64,000 nucleotides of DNA. Source: Limimaricola cinnabarinus (GTDB lineage: Bacteria > Pseudomonadota > Alphaproteobacteria > Rhodobacterales > Rhodobacteraceae). The stretch's first letter is position 1. Every line of letters begins with the position of its first letter. Positions 11,179 through 19,943 of this stretch are shown in pieces. The DNA lies in assembly GCF_002723615.1 (NCBI RefSeq), contig NZ_KZ304962.1:35686-99685 (forward strand), read 5' to 3'. The notes under the pieces are model-generated. The model had not been told where the DNA came from and did not search any database. It saw nothing but the letters and a program-made list of their open reading frames with translations. Position numbers and translations under genes: made by a program.

Positions 11179-13818
11179 ATGGGCGACCAGCGCGAGGACC
11201 GGGACGACCGGCAATATTCGGACGACGATCTTCAGGACCTCGTCACCAGTTCGGATTCGGGCGCCCGCGCCCCTGTGAACCGCGCCACGGCGATGCTGAT
11301 CGCCGGCACGGCGATGGCATGGTCGCTGTTCCAGCTCTGGATCGCCCAGCCGCAGCTGTGGTTCGGCGCCTACCTGCCGGTGCTCAACTCCTCGCAGACC
11401 CGGCCCATCCACCTGATGTTCGCGATCTTCCTCGCCTTTCTCGCCTATCCGGCCTTCAAGTCGAGCCCGCGCGAGCGCATTCCGCTGGTCGATTGGGGCC
11501 TCGCGCTGATCGGCGCCTTCTGCGCCTTCTACGTCTTCTGGTTCTCGGACCATCTCGCCATGACCGCCCGCTCGGGCCTGCCGACGCAGACGCAGGTCAT
11601 CATCGGCTCGGTCGGCCTCGTGGTGCTGCTCGAAGCCTCGCGCCGGGCGCTGGGGCCGGCGCTGACCATCGTGGGCGGGCTGTTCCTCGCCTATGCCTAT
11701 TTCGGCACGGGCTGGCTGATCCCCAACCTGATCGAGCATGAGGGTCTCTCCTTCACCTCGCTGATCAACGCGCAGTGGCTCGACACGGCGGGCGTCTTCG
11801 GCATCCCGCTTGGCGTCTCGACCGCCTTCGTCTTTCTCTTCGTGCTGTTCGGCTCGCTTTTGGACAAGGCGGGCGCGGGCAACTATTTCATCCAGCTCGC
11901 CTTCGCGGGGCTGGGGCATCTGCGCGGCGGCCCGGCCAAGGCCGCCGTGGTCGGATCGGCCATGACCGGTCTCATCTCGGGCTCGTCCATCGCCAACGTG
12001 GTGACCACCGGCACCTTCACCATCCCGCTGATGAAGCGCGTGGGCTTCTCGCGCGAGCAGGCGGGCGCGGTCGAGGTGGCCTCGTCGGTCAACGGCCAGA
12101 TCATGCCGCCGGTCATGGGGGCGGCCGCCTTCCTCATGGTCGAGTTCATCGGCATTTCCTATCTGGAGGTGATCAAGCACGCCTTCATCCCGGCGGTGAT
12201 CTCCTACATCGCGCTGGTCTACATCGTGCATCTCGAAGCGCTGAAGCGCGAGATGCCGGCGCTGGGCGAGAGCAAGAGCTTTGCGGGGATGCTGGTGAAG
12301 TTCGCGCTCGGCTTCGTGGTGGCGGGCATCGGCTTCACCGCGCTGATCTACGGCGTCGAGGCGCTGGAATCCGCGCTGCCCTCGCTCACCGCGCCGATCA
12401 TGATGCTGGCGCTGGCGGCGGTCTATCTCGGTCTCGTCTGGGTCGCGGCCAAGCGGCCCGATCTGCATATCGACGACCCCTCCGACGAAGAGATCAAGCT
12501 GCCCACCGTGGCCGAGGTCTATGCCACCGGCCTGCATTACGTGCTGCCGATCCTCGTTCTCGTCTGGTTCCTGATGGTGGAGCGGCAGAGCCCGGCCAAA
12601 TCGGCCTTCTACGCCACCTGCCTGATGCTGCTGATCATCGTCACCCAGCGCCCGATCAAGGCGCTGTTCCGGGGCGAGGGCAGCCGGATCGCGCATGAAT
12701 TCGGCGCGGGCCTGCACGATCTGCGCGACGGCCTCGTCGCGGGTGCGCGCAACATGATCGGCATCGGCGTCGCCACGGCGGCCGCCGGCATCATCGTCGC
12801 CACCGTCACCAAGACCCCGATCGGCACCGAGCTTGCCGGCCTCGTCGAGCAGCTTTCGGGCGGCATCCTGATCCTGATGCTGATCTTCGTGGGTCTGTTC
12901 TCGCTCATCCTCGGCATGGGGCTGCCGACCACCGCCAACTACATCGTGGTGTCGTCGCTGATGGCCTCGGTGGTGGTGAATCTGGGCGCGCAGGAGGGGC
13001 TGATCGTGCCGCTGATCGCGGCGCATCTCTTCGTGTTCTACTTCGGCATCATGGCCGATGTGACGCCGCCCGTGGGTCTGGCGAGCTTTGCCGCCGCCGC
13101 CGTCTCTGGCGGCGATCCGATCAAGACCGGCTTCACCGCCTTCTTCTACTCCCTGCGCACCGTCGCGCTGCCCTTCCTGTTCATCTACAACCCGGCGCTG
13201 ATCCTCTACGGCATCGACCTCGGGACATGGGCCGGGATGGGGCAGGCGGCCTTCATCTTCGTGGTGGCGACCTTCGCGATGCTGCTCTTTGCCGCCGCGA
13301 CGCAGGGCTATTTCCTCGCGCCGTCGAAGATCCACGAATCCGCCGCGCTCCTGCTGGTGGCCTTCACGCTCTTCGTGCCGGGCTTCTGGCTCAACCAGCT
13401 GCAAAGCCCGTTCCAGACCTACGCGCCCTCCGAGTTCGAGACGGCGGTGTCCGAGGCCGATCCGGGCGATACGCTGCGGCTCAAGATCCAGGGGCCGGAT
13501 TTCAACACCGGCGAGATGGCCGAGACGACGCTGGTGATGCAGGTGGCCGAGGGTGCCGTGGCCGAGCGGATCGACGCCTCGGGGCTGCTGCTCTACCCCG
13601 AGGGCGAGACGATGCGGCTCGACGAGCCGATGTTCGGCACCACCGCGGCCGAGAAGCTGGGCGATTTCGACTTCTACGCCGAAACGCCGGTGGAGCTGGC
13701 GCAGGTGCAGGCGCCGCGCGAGCGGATCACGAAATACGTGTTCTACATCCCGGCCCTGCTGCTTCTGGGCGTGGTGGTGCTGTTGCAGCGCCGCCGCCAG
13801 ACCGTCCCCGCCTTCTGA
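11179..13818 (+). CDS. TRAP transporter permease, fused small and large subunits (4TM/12TM)
   Basis: 879 residues. A hydrophilic N-terminus of about 35 residues is followed by four helices (DctQ-like part) and then the large DctM-like part, with the conserved ISGSSIANVVTTGTFTIPLMK, VNGQIMPPVMGAAAFLM and GMGLPTTANY segments. TRAP systems import solute with a sodium gradient. About 200 residues after the last core helices form a C-terminal extension (soluble part around 735-850, closing helix YVFYIPALLLLGVVVLLQ) matching the DUF3394 type of TRAP fusion proteins. It follows the TAXI receptor by 108 bases. Confidence 0.93.
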   Translation: MGDQREDRDDRQYSDDDLQDLVTSSDSGARAPVNRATAMLIAGTAMAWSLFQLWIAQPQLWFGAYLPVLNSSQTRPIHLMFAIFLAFLAYPAFKSSPRERIPLVDWGLALIGAFCAFYVFWFSDHLAMTARSGLPTQTQVIIGSVGLVVLLEASRRALGPALTIVGGLFLAYAYFGTGWLIPNLIEHEGLSFTSLINAQWLDTAGVFGIPLGVSTAFVFLFVLFGSLLDKAGAGNYFIQLAFAGLGHLRGGPAKAAVVGSAMTGLISGSSIANVVTTGTFTIPLMKRVGFSREQAGAVEVASSVNGQIMPPVMGAAAFLMVEFIGISYLEVIKHAFIPAVISYIALVYIVHLEALKREMPALGESKSFAGMLVKFALGFVVAGIGFTALIYGVEALESALPSLTAPIMMLALAAVYLGLVWVAAKRPDLHIDDPSDEEIKLPTVAEVYATGLHYVLPILVLVWFLMVERQSPAKSAFYATCLMLLIIVTQRPIKALFRGEGSRIAHEFGAGLHDLRDGLVAGARNMIGIGVATAAAGIIVATVTKTPIGTELAGLVEQLSGGILILMLIFVGLFSLILGMGLPTTANYIVVSSLMASVVVNLGAQEGLIVPLIAAHLFVFYFGIMADVTPPVGLASFAAAAVSGGDPIKTGFTAFFYSLRTVALPFLFIYNPALILYGIDLGTWAGMGQAAFIFVVATFAMLLFAAATQGYFLAPSKIHESAALLLVAFTLFVPGFWLNQLQSPFQTYAPSEFETAVSEADPGDTLRLKIQGPDFNTGEMAETTLVMQVAEGAVAERIDASGLLLYPEGETMRLDEPMFGTTAAEKLGDFDFYAETPVELAQVQAPRERITKYVFYIPALLLLGVVVLLQRRRQTVPAF

Positions 13819-13865
13819 GGGGGAGCGCCGGCCCTCACCTCGACCCGAAGGGAGAAAGAGAACAC

Positions 13866-13891
13866 AAAGGCCGGACCAGTGTCCGGCCTTT
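13866..13891 (+). terminator. Terminator of the TRAP operon
   Basis: Perfect 11-bp stem AAAGGCCGGAC / GTCCGGCCTTT with a CAGT loop, 47 bases after the permease stop. Its A- and T-rich ends could work on both strands. Confidence 0.85.
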
Positions 13892-13945
13892 GCGCGTTCC
13901 ATGTCATGGGGCATTCGGGCTCATGCGCGAAGGAGGGCGAAAGGC

Positions 13946-14995
13946 ATGAAACAGCGAGATGGCGAAAGGCCCGGCCCGGGCAACGAGGCGGCATCGCGGC
14001 ACGAAGGCGCGCATCCGGCCGAACCGGCCAGGCCCGAACAGGCCGAAGGCGAAAGCGAGCGGGGGCGCGAGGCATGGCGGCCCCGGCAGATCCAGCCGCC
14101 GGGCTGGCGCGACATCGCCCTCAGGGTGGGGCGCAGGATCGGCCGGGATCTCGTCCCGCTGGTGGCGGCCGGGGTCGCCTTCTTCGGCATGCTGGCGCTG
14201 TTTCCCGCGCTTGCGATGCTGGTTTCGCTCGCGGGGCTGTTCTTCGAGCCGGAGCTTGTCCTGCGGGAGGTCGACACGTTGCAGGGGCTCGCGCCGGCGG
14301 AGCCCTTGGCGGTGGTGCGCGACCAGCTGGGCGAACTCGTGGGGCAGGCCCCGGGACAGGCCACGGCGACCGCGACGATCAGCTTCGTGCTGTCGCTGTT
14401 CTGGGCCTCGCGCGGGATCGACAACCTGGTGAGCGGCATCAACATGGCGCATGTCGAGACCGAGACGCGCAACATCATCTCGCGCAACCTGGTGTCGCTG
14501 GGGCTGACGGCGGTGCTGACGGCGATGGCGCTCGCCGCGCTGGCGCTGGCCGTGGCGGTGCCCGCGGCACTCGAGACGCTGGGGCTGTCGGGCCCGGCCG
14601 ACACCATCATCCGCATCGGCCGCTGGTCGGTGCTGGGGCTGTTGTCGATGCTGGCGCTCGGCCTGCTCTATCGCTACGCGCCCGCGCGCCGGGCGCCGAG
14701 ATGGAGCTGGGTCACGCCGGGCGCGGTGCTCGCCACGGCGCTGTGGCTGGGCAGCTCGGTGCTGTTTGCGCTCTTCGTGCGCAATTTCGGAAGCTACCAG
14801 CCGACCTACGGGGCGCTGGCCGGTGTGGTCATCCTGCTTCTCTACATCTGGATGACCGCCTTCGTCGTGCTGCTCGGCGCCTTGCTCAACGCCGAGATGG
14901 AGCACCAGTCCCGCCGGGACACGACGCGCGGACCGGTGCGGCCGATGGGCGAGCGCGACGCGCAGATGGCCGATACGCTGGGGCGCAAGCCATGA
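13946..14995 (+). CDS. YihY/BrkB-family inner-membrane protein
   Basis: 349 residues. A charged, Pro/Glu/Arg-rich N-terminal tail of about 55 residues precedes six predicted membrane helices. Family signatures are VAAGVAFFGMLALFPALAML, the ISFVLSLFWASRGIDNLVSGIN segment, RAPRWSWVTPGAVLATALWL, and YQPTYGALAGVVILLLYIW near the end. The family was once misnamed RNase BN; its transport or lipid role is unsettled. AAGG at 13941-13944 precedes the ATG. A strong terminator separates it from the TRAP genes. Confidence 0.88.
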   Translation: MKQRDGERPGPGNEAASRHEGAHPAEPARPEQAEGESERGREAWRPRQIQPPGWRDIALRVGRRIGRDLVPLVAAGVAFFGMLALFPALAMLVSLAGLFFEPELVLREVDTLQGLAPAEPLAVVRDQLGELVGQAPGQATATATISFVLSLFWASRGIDNLVSGINMAHVETETRNIISRNLVSLGLTAVLTAMALAALALAVAVPAALETLGLSGPADTIIRIGRWSVLGLLSMLALGLLYRYAPARRAPRWSWVTPGAVLATALWLGSSVLFALFVRNFGSYQPTYGALAGVVILLLYIWMTAFVVLLGALLNAEMEHQSRRDTTRGPVRPMGERDAQMADTLGRKP

Positions 14996-15052
14996 GCCGG
15001 GCAAGCGCCCTTCGCGGCGGGAGAGAGGCCCCACCGCGAAGGGCCGGATGGC

Positions 15053-15442
15053 TCAGCCGTTGGCGAGCACCTCGACCGTGACATGGCCGACACCGCTGGC
15101 GATCAGGCCGATATTGCCCGCAGCCCCCTTCGACAGGTCGATGATGCGGCCCCCCGCATAGGGCCCGCGATCGTTGATCCGCACCACGACCGACTTGTCG
15201 GTCGCCTCGTTGGTGACGCGCACCCGCGTGCCGAAGGGCAGGTCGGGATGGGCGGCGGTGAGGCTGTTCATGTCGTAGGTCTCGCCATTGGCGGTGAGCC
15301 GCCCGTGGAACCCCGGCCCGTACCAGGAGGCGGCGCCTTCGAAGGTCCGGGTGACGCTGTCCGAATGGGCGATGGCGATCGGTGCCGCCAGCAGGCAGGT
15401 CGCGGTCAGCAGGGTACGGAGCAGGGCGTTGGGCTTGATCAA
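15053..15442 (-). CDS. rlpA: RlpA-like double-psi beta-barrel protein (TTG start)
   Basis: 129 residues. After a signal peptide (LLRTLLTATCLLAAPIAIA) comes one RlpA-type double-psi beta-barrel: EGAASWYGPGFHGRLTANGE, YDMNSLTAAHPDLPFGTRVRVTN, VVRINDRGPYAGGRIIDLSKGAA. RlpA proteins are septal lytic transglycosylases or peptidoglycan-binding lipoproteins. No lipobox Cys and no C-terminal SPOR domain are present, so septal targeting is doubtful. No ATG fits; a TTG at 15442 directly precedes the signal peptide and has GAAGGACGG upstream. It is convergent with the YihY gene. Confidence 0.82.
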   Translation of the reverse strand: MIKPNALLRTLLTATCLLAAPIAIAHSDSVTRTFEGAASWYGPGFHGRLTANGETYDMNSLTAAHPDLPFGTRVRVTNEATDKSVVVRINDRGPYAGGRIIDLSKGAAGNIGLIASGVGHVTVEVLANG

Positions 15443-15846
15443 GGGTCCGTCCTTCGATTGTGGTCCTCGTCTCTGCGCCCCATCTGCGCGGCCCGCCGCC
15501 GCGATGCAACGGCCGAGGCGGCCCGGTTCCCTCGTGGGCAGAAAGCGGGCGAAGGCTCGCCATTTCACGCGGTCCTTGCGGCGTGCATCCGCCGAAATCG
15601 GCAATTCCGGGCCCGTTTTGCCTCCGGGGTCTTGCAATGACGGCGGGATTCCCGATTTCAGGCGGTCCGCTTCGAGGCAGGTCTCCTGTCGCCCCCTTCG
15701 AAAGCGCGGCCTCGATCCGCGCGTCATGGCTGGCGGCGAAGGTCGCGGCGGGCGGCATGGGGATGACGGGCGCGGGCGTGCGCGCGGTTTGCCCAACAGG
15801 CGGGCTTGGGCTAACCACGAGGGCGAAGCAGCGCGGGAGCCGCCCT
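15443..15846. other. 404-bp non-coding divergent gap
   Basis: This lies between the divergent rlpA-like and LacI-type genes. Open frames run through it in several phases, but none has a ribosome binding site or recognisable product, and the frame joined to the LacI gene reads low-complexity sequence. It should hold promoters for both flanking genes; I could not pick one with confidence. Confidence 0.5.
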
Positions 15847-16887
15847 ATGTTACGTCCGACGGTGCATGATGTGGCCCGCGTGGCCAATGTCAGCCTTTCG
15901 ACCGTCGACCGCGTGCTCAACGGCCGCGACGGGGTGCGCGCGGCCACGCGCGAGCGGGTGCGCGCGGCGATGCGCGAGCTGGGCTACGAGCGCGACATCA
16001 TGGCCGCCAACCTGTCGCGCAAGCGGGTCTACAAGGTGCATTTCACCCTTCCCGAAGGGTCCAACAGCTTCATGCGCAACCTCGCCGAAGAGGTGCGCGC
16101 CCAGGCGCGCGAGGCCGCGCGCGACCGCACCCGGATCAGCATCTCCACGGTGCCGCCCTTCGACGGGCGCGCGCTCGCGGCCGATCTGCGCCGCCTGCGC
16201 GACGCGGCCCCCGAGGCCGTCCCGGACGGGGTGGTGGTGGTCGCCACCGATGCCGCCGAGGTCCGGCAGGCGGTCTCGGAGCTGCGGGGGGCGGGCATCG
16301 AGGTGATCACGCTGGTCTCTGACCTGCCGGCCTCGGCGCGCAGCCGCTTCGTCGGGATCGACAACGTCTCGGCCGGGCGCACGGCGGCGGGGCTTCTGGG
16401 CCGGTTCTGCCGGGGGCAGAAGGGCCGGATCGCGATCGTCGCGGGCTCCATGCTGCTGCGCGACCATGTCGAGCGCAGGCTGGGCTTCGAACAGGTGATG
16501 CATGCCGAGTTCGCGCATCTTGCGCCGATGCCGCCGATCGAGGGGCGCGATGCCGCCGATGAGGTGGAGCGGCGGGTAAGCGAGGCGCTCGAGGCGCGGC
16601 CCGACATCACCGGGATCTACAGCCTTGGCGGCGGCAATGGTGGTCTGCAAAGGGCGCTGCTGCGCGTCTCTCCCACGCCGCGCCCGATGGTGGTGGCGCA
16701 TGAGCTGACCGAGCAATCGCGCCACGCGCTGCAGGACGGGGTGTTCGACGCGGTGCTGCACCAGGATATCGGCCACGAGGTCCGCAGCGCGCTCGACATC
16801 CTGCGCGCGCTGATCGACGCCACGCCGGTCGAGGCGGGCAGGGGGCTGATCCGCACCGAGATCTTCTTGCGCGACAACCTGCCCTAG
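15847..16887 (+). CDS. LacI-family sugar-responsive regulator (probable xylose regulator)
   Basis: 346 residues. The N-terminal helix-turn-helix TVHDVARVANVSLSTVDRVLNG and the hinge LGYERDIMAANLSRKR are typical LacI, followed by a periplasmic-binding-protein-like effector domain (VVVVATDAAEVRQAV, FVGIDNVSAGRTAAGLLGRF, GIYSLGGGNGGLQRAL). The STVDRVLN form is common in regulators of pentose or inositol genes. It sits directly upstream of xylA and probably represses it through the palindrome at 16932-16953; D-xylose as effector is inference. GGGAG precedes the ATG at 15847. Confidence 0.85.
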   Translation: MLRPTVHDVARVANVSLSTVDRVLNGRDGVRAATRERVRAAMRELGYERDIMAANLSRKRVYKVHFTLPEGSNSFMRNLAEEVRAQAREAARDRTRISISTVPPFDGRALAADLRRLRDAAPEAVPDGVVVVATDAAEVRQAVSELRGAGIEVITLVSDLPASARSRFVGIDNVSAGRTAAGLLGRFCRGQKGRIAIVAGSMLLRDHVERRLGFEQVMHAEFAHLAPMPPIEGRDAADEVERRVSEALEARPDITGIYSLGGGNGGLQRALLRVSPTPRPMVVAHELTEQSRHALQDGVFDAVLHQDIGHEVRSALDILRALIDATPVEAGRGLIRTEIFLRDNLP

Positions 16888-16931
16888 CTTCCGGCGCGGA
16901 GAGGCGGAGGGAATGGTTTGCGCATGAAGGT

Positions 16932-16953
16932 TTTTGATGTACGTTAATCAAAA
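16932..16953. promoter_or_regulatory. Palindromic operator upstream of xylA (copy 1)
   Basis: The core TTGATGTACGTTAATCAA at 16934-16951 extends outward by two T/A pairs; 9 of 11 base pairs are symmetric around the central CG, the usual LacI-operator geometry. It lies about 75 bases before the xylA start. A second copy at 19424-19445 matches it at 16 of 22 positions. Confidence 0.75.
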
Positions 16954-17028
16954 TTCAGTCGCACCGGCGGGGCGGCCCGTTCATCGGCCCCTCCGCGAAG
17001 CGCGGGGCGCAAGGGAGAGCGAGAGACC

Positions 17029-18330
17029 ATGACAGATTTCTTCAAGGGGATCCCGGCGATCCGCCATGGCGGCCCCGAGGCCGACGGCGATTTCGCCTTT
17101 CGCCATTACGACCCGGACGAGGTGGTGATGGGCAAGCCGATGAAGGCGCATCTGCGCTTCTCGGTCGCCTATTGGCACAGCTTCGCCTGGGAGGGGGGCG
17201 ACCCTTTCGGCGGCCAGACCTTTGATCGGCCCTGGTTCGGCGAGGGGATGGAGAAGGCCAGGCTCAAGGCCGACGTGGCCTTCGAGATGTTCGAGATCCT
17301 CGGCGCGCCCTATTTCTGCTTTCACGACGTCGATGCGCGGCCCGAGGGCGCGGATTTCGCCGAGAACACCCGCAACCTGCGCGAGATCACCGACTACTTC
17401 CAGGGCAAGATGGAAGAGACCGGCACCAGGCTCCTGTGGGGCACGGCGAACCTGTTCTCGCACCGGCGCTACATGTCGGGCGCGGCGACCAACCCCGACC
17501 CGGATGTCTATGCCTTTGCCGCCGCGACGGTGAAGTCCTGCATCGACGCCACGCATCAGCTCGGCGGCGAGAACTACGTGCTGTGGGGCGGGCGCGAGGG
17601 CTACGAGACGCTGCTCAACACCGATATGGGGCGCGAGCGGCAACAGGCGGGGCGCTTCCTCGCGCAGGCCGTCGAATACGCCCGCAAGATCGGCTTTGAC
17701 GGCACCATCCTGATCGAGCCCAAGCCGCAGGAGCCGACCAAGCACCAATACGACTACGACGTCGCCACGGTCTACGGCTTCCTCAAGGAGTTCGGGCTGG
17801 AGAAGGACGTGAAGGTCAATATCGAGCAGGGCCACGCGATCCTCGCCGGTCACAGCTTCGAGCACGAGCTGGCGCTGGCGCGCGAGCTGGGCATCTTCGG
17901 CTCGATCGACATGAACCGCAACGATTACCAATCGGGCTGGGACACCGACCAGTTTCCCAACAACGTGCCGGAGATGGCGCTGGCCTATTACGAGGTGCTG
18001 CGCGCGGGCGGCTTCACCACCGGCGGCACCAATTTCGACGCCAAGCTCAGGCGCCAGTCGCTCGACCCCGAAGACCTGATCCTCGCCCATGTCGGCGGCA
18101 TGGATGCCTGTGCGGCGGGCTTCAAGGCGGCGGCGAAGATGCTGGAGGACGGCAAGCTCGAGGCCGCGCGCGAGGCGCGCTACGCGGGCTGGGACAGCCC
18201 CGAGGCCAAGGCGATGCTGGACGGCGGGTTCGAGGAGATCGCCGCGCGGGTCGAGGCGGAGGGGATCAACCCCGCGCCGCGATCCGGGCGGCAGGAGCGG
18301 CTCGAAAATCTCGTGAACCGCTACCTCTGA
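17029..18330 (+). CDS. xylA: Xylose isomerase
   Basis: 433 residues, the length of the long (class II) xylose isomerases that convert D-xylose to D-xylulose in the cytoplasm. Metal- and substrate-site segments are visible: [11 protein letters not shown] with catalytic His and Asp, the lysine-bearing [37 protein letters not shown] and [19 protein letters not shown], then [29 protein letters not shown] precedes the ATG. It follows the LacI-type gene after 141 bases holding the palindromic operator. No xylulokinase gene is in the window. Confidence 0.97.
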   Translation: MTDFFKGIPAIRHGGPEADGDFAFRHYDPDEVVMGKPMKAHLRFSVAYWHSFAWEGGDPFGGQTFDRPWFGEGMEKARLKADVAFEMFEILGAPYFCFHDVDARPEGADFAENTRNLREITDYFQGKMEETGTRLLWGTANLFSHRRYMSGAATNPDPDVYAFAAATVKSCIDATHQLGGENYVLWGGREGYETLLNTDMGRERQQAGRFLAQAVEYARKIGFDGTILIEPKPQEPTKHQYDYDVATVYGFLKEFGLEKDVKVNIEQGHAILAGHSFEHELALARELGIFGSIDMNRNDYQSGWDTDQFPNNVPEMALAYYEVLRAGGFTTGGTNFDAKLRRQSLDPEDLILAHVGGMDACAAGFKAAAKMLEDGKLEAAREARYAGWDSPEAKAMLDGGFEEIAARVEAEGINPAPRSGRQERLENLVNRYL

Positions 18331-18336
18331 GGCAAG

Positions 18337-18362
18337 GCGGCGGCCCCGCCGGGGGCCGCCGC
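18337..18362 (+). terminator. GC-rich hairpin after xylA
   Basis: GCGGCGGCCCC (18337-18347) pairs with GGGGCCGCCGC (18352-18362) over a four-base loop, seven bases after the xylA stop. There is no T tract, so it may end transcription with Rho or protect the 3' end. Confidence 0.5.
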
Positions 18363-18369
18363 ATCCCCG

Positions 18370-18995
18370 TCAGAACGGGCTGTCGGGGAAGTAGTAATCC
18401 TCGGCATTCTCGGGCGTCACCAGCTCCGCGTGCCCCTTGGCGGCCAGATCGCGCAGGAAGGCGTAGATCTGCTGCTTGGTGCCGATGTCTATGCCGCGGG
18501 TCGGCTCGTCGACGAGGAGAATGCGCGGCTCCGACAGCATGGTCTTGGCCAGCAGCAGTCCGCGCAGCTTGCGATCCTCGGTCAGGTAGCACAGCCCCCG
18601 CGCCAGCGCGTCCGAGGGGCGGCGGATCACGGCAGGCGCGCCCTCGATCTCCAGCGTCTCCATCCGCGCCGGATCTCGCGGCCCAGAAACACGTTCTGCT
18701 CGACGGTGAGCTGCTCGGCGAGGTTGAACTCCTGGTGGATCATCACGATCCCGGCCTCCTCGCCCTCATGCAGGCTGGCAAACCGCGCCTCCTGTCCGTC
18801 GAGTTCAATGCGCCCGGAGGAGGGGGGCTGGTAGCCCGCCATGATCTTCATGGTGGTGGATTTGCCCGCCCCGTTCTCTCCGATCAGCGCGTGGACCTCG
18901 CCGGGATAAAGGTCGAGATCGACGCCGTGCAACACCTCGACCGGCCCGAAGCTGCGCCTTATCTCGCGCAGCGACAGGATCGGCGCGGCGCTCAC
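18370..18995 (-). pseudogene. Composite remnant of sugar ABC transporter ATPase joined to a sugar-binding-protein tail
   Basis: On the minus strand, residues 1-110 of a two-domain sugar ATPase (RbsA/XylG type) are present from a GTG at 18995: Walker A GENGAGKST and Q-loop MIHQEFNLAEQLTVEQNVFLG. After GREIRRG the frame shifts and the sequence jumps to the second ATPase domain (APAVIRRPSDALARGLCYLTED), loses more, resumes at SEPRILLVDEPTRGIDIGTK (Walker B) and, after LAAKG, passes straight into ELVTPENAEDYYFPDSPF, which looks like the C-terminus of a periplasmic sugar receptor. At least three deletions have therefore removed most of the ATPase, the permease and the receptor. The GTG start overlaps the dehydrogenase remnant's stop, preserving the old operon order. 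Confidence 0.8.
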
Positions 18996-19420
18996 AGCCT
19001 CGTCCAGGCCGCGTCGGCGCGCGAGGAGGCGACGCAGGCGGCGATGAAGCCCATGCCCGCCATGCCGTCCCCGATCCCCGGCAGCAGCGCTTGCGCGGTG
19101 TCGCGGTCACCGCCCGCCTGCACCGCGCGGATCGCGTCGGCGGCCTCGGCATGGAACGTGGCGAAGGCTTCGAGATAGCCCTCGGGGTGGCCCGCGGGGA
19201 TGCGGCTCACGGCGTTGGTCGCCTCCTGCGCGCCGCCGCCGCGGCGGATCAGGCGGCTGGCCTCGCCATGCGGGGTGAACCACAGCGCGTTGGGCGCCTC
19301 CTGCGCCCATTCGAGCCCGCCCGTCGCGGCTCCTCCACAAAGCGCACGTCGCGGGCGCGGCCCGCTTTCGGATCGCCCCCGGGTTGCCCGGGGCAGTCCT
19401 CCCTCACGAAAGCGTATGAA
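18992..19420 (-). pseudogene. Truncated, frameshifted Gfo/Idh/MocA-type sugar dehydrogenase
   Basis: The minus strand encodes the C-terminal third of a Gfo/Idh/MocA oxidoreductase: GLEWAQEAPNALWFTPHGEA, ATNAVSRIPAGHPEGYLEAF, ending DGMAGMGFIAACVASSRADA. Upstream, the matching segment ARDVRFVEEP lies in another frame; loss of one base near 19327-19332 would join it to ATGGLEW. The NAD-binding N-terminal domain is missing, yet a GAGGGAGGA ribosome-site-like stretch and a palindrome remain just upstream. It was the first gene of a sugar operon that also contained the ATPase remnant. Confidence 0.75.
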
Positions 19421-19423
19421 GCA

Positions 19424-19445
19424 TTTTGACTTACGTCAATCATGC
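19424..19445. promoter_or_regulatory. Palindromic operator upstream of the dead sugar operon (copy 2)
   Basis: TGACTTACGTCAATCA at 19427-19442 aligns with the xylA operator around the same central ACGT. The four half-sites are TGATGTAC, TGATTAAC, TGACTTAC and TGATTGAC. The inner TTGACTTACGTCAA also fits the FNR pattern TTGA-N6-TCAA, which is a possible alternative reading. It lies at the 5' end of the remnant operon on the minus strand. Confidence 0.65.
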
Positions 19446-19664
19446 TCGGGCAAGAGCCGTGAAGGGCGCGCGGCCGATGGGGTGATGGGAAGGGGGGTCG
19501 CCATGCCGGGGCGATGGCCCGAGGCAGGCGGCGTGGCCGCGAAAGGCGGCGCGGCGGCCATCCCGGCAAGACGGGGCGGGAATGCCGGGGGGCGTGTCTT
19601 GAGCGAGGCGTCCCGCGCCCCAAGGCCGGTTCGGCCATGGGCGCGGGCGCCAAAGAGCGGTGGC

Positions 19665-19943
19665 TCAGAGCGTGGCGGCGGCCGGGCCGGAGCCCTGCTG
19701 CGGCGCCGCAAGCGGCATCTCCGCGATCACGTCGGCATCCGCGCCCAGCTCACGGCGGGCATCGGCCACGATCCGCTCCGCCTCCTCGATCGTGTCCGCG
19801 GGCTTGCGCCACAGGAACTCCGTTCCGTCCTTGTCGCGCCGCCGGGCGACGACGTCGTATTCGGTGGCGGCCTGTGGCCCGGAGCGGAGGCGAAGCCCGG
19901 TATCGGTGCATTGCAGCGGAACGATCTCGATCGAGTGGGTCAT
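19665..19943 (-). CDS. Small conserved hypothetical protein
   Basis: 92 residues starting at the ATG at 19943. The first 60 residues look like a compact alpha/beta unit (YDVVARRRDKDGTEFLWRKPADTIEEAERIVADAR) and the end is Ala/Pro/Gln-rich and probably disordered. No signal peptide or membrane segment. I do not recognise the family; the codon use is like that of the neighbours. It stands alone, with tRNA-Arg about 210 bases upstream on the other strand. Confidence 0.6.
   Translation of the reverse strand: MTHSIEIVPLQCTDTGLRLRSGPQAATEYDVVARRRDKDGTEFLWRKPADTIEEAERIVADARRELGADADVIAEMPLAAPQQGSGPAAATL

Noticed and set aside
10039..13914. A 1291-codon open frame antisense to the TAXI-TRAP genes
   Set aside because: It mirrors the high-GC codon pattern of the real genes; the translation is His/Gln/Arg-rich low-complexity sequence with no domain. 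The sense genes are unmistakable.
15460..15846. N-terminal extension of the LacI-type regulator
   Set aside because: The frame is open upstream, but the extra 129 residues are low-complexity, and the LacI helix-turn-helix begins right after the ATG at 15847.
19426..19439. FNR-type box TTGA-N6-TCAA
   Set aside because: It fits the pattern, but the longer similarity to the xylA operator, which is not FNR-like (ten-base spacer), makes a LacI-type operator the better reading.
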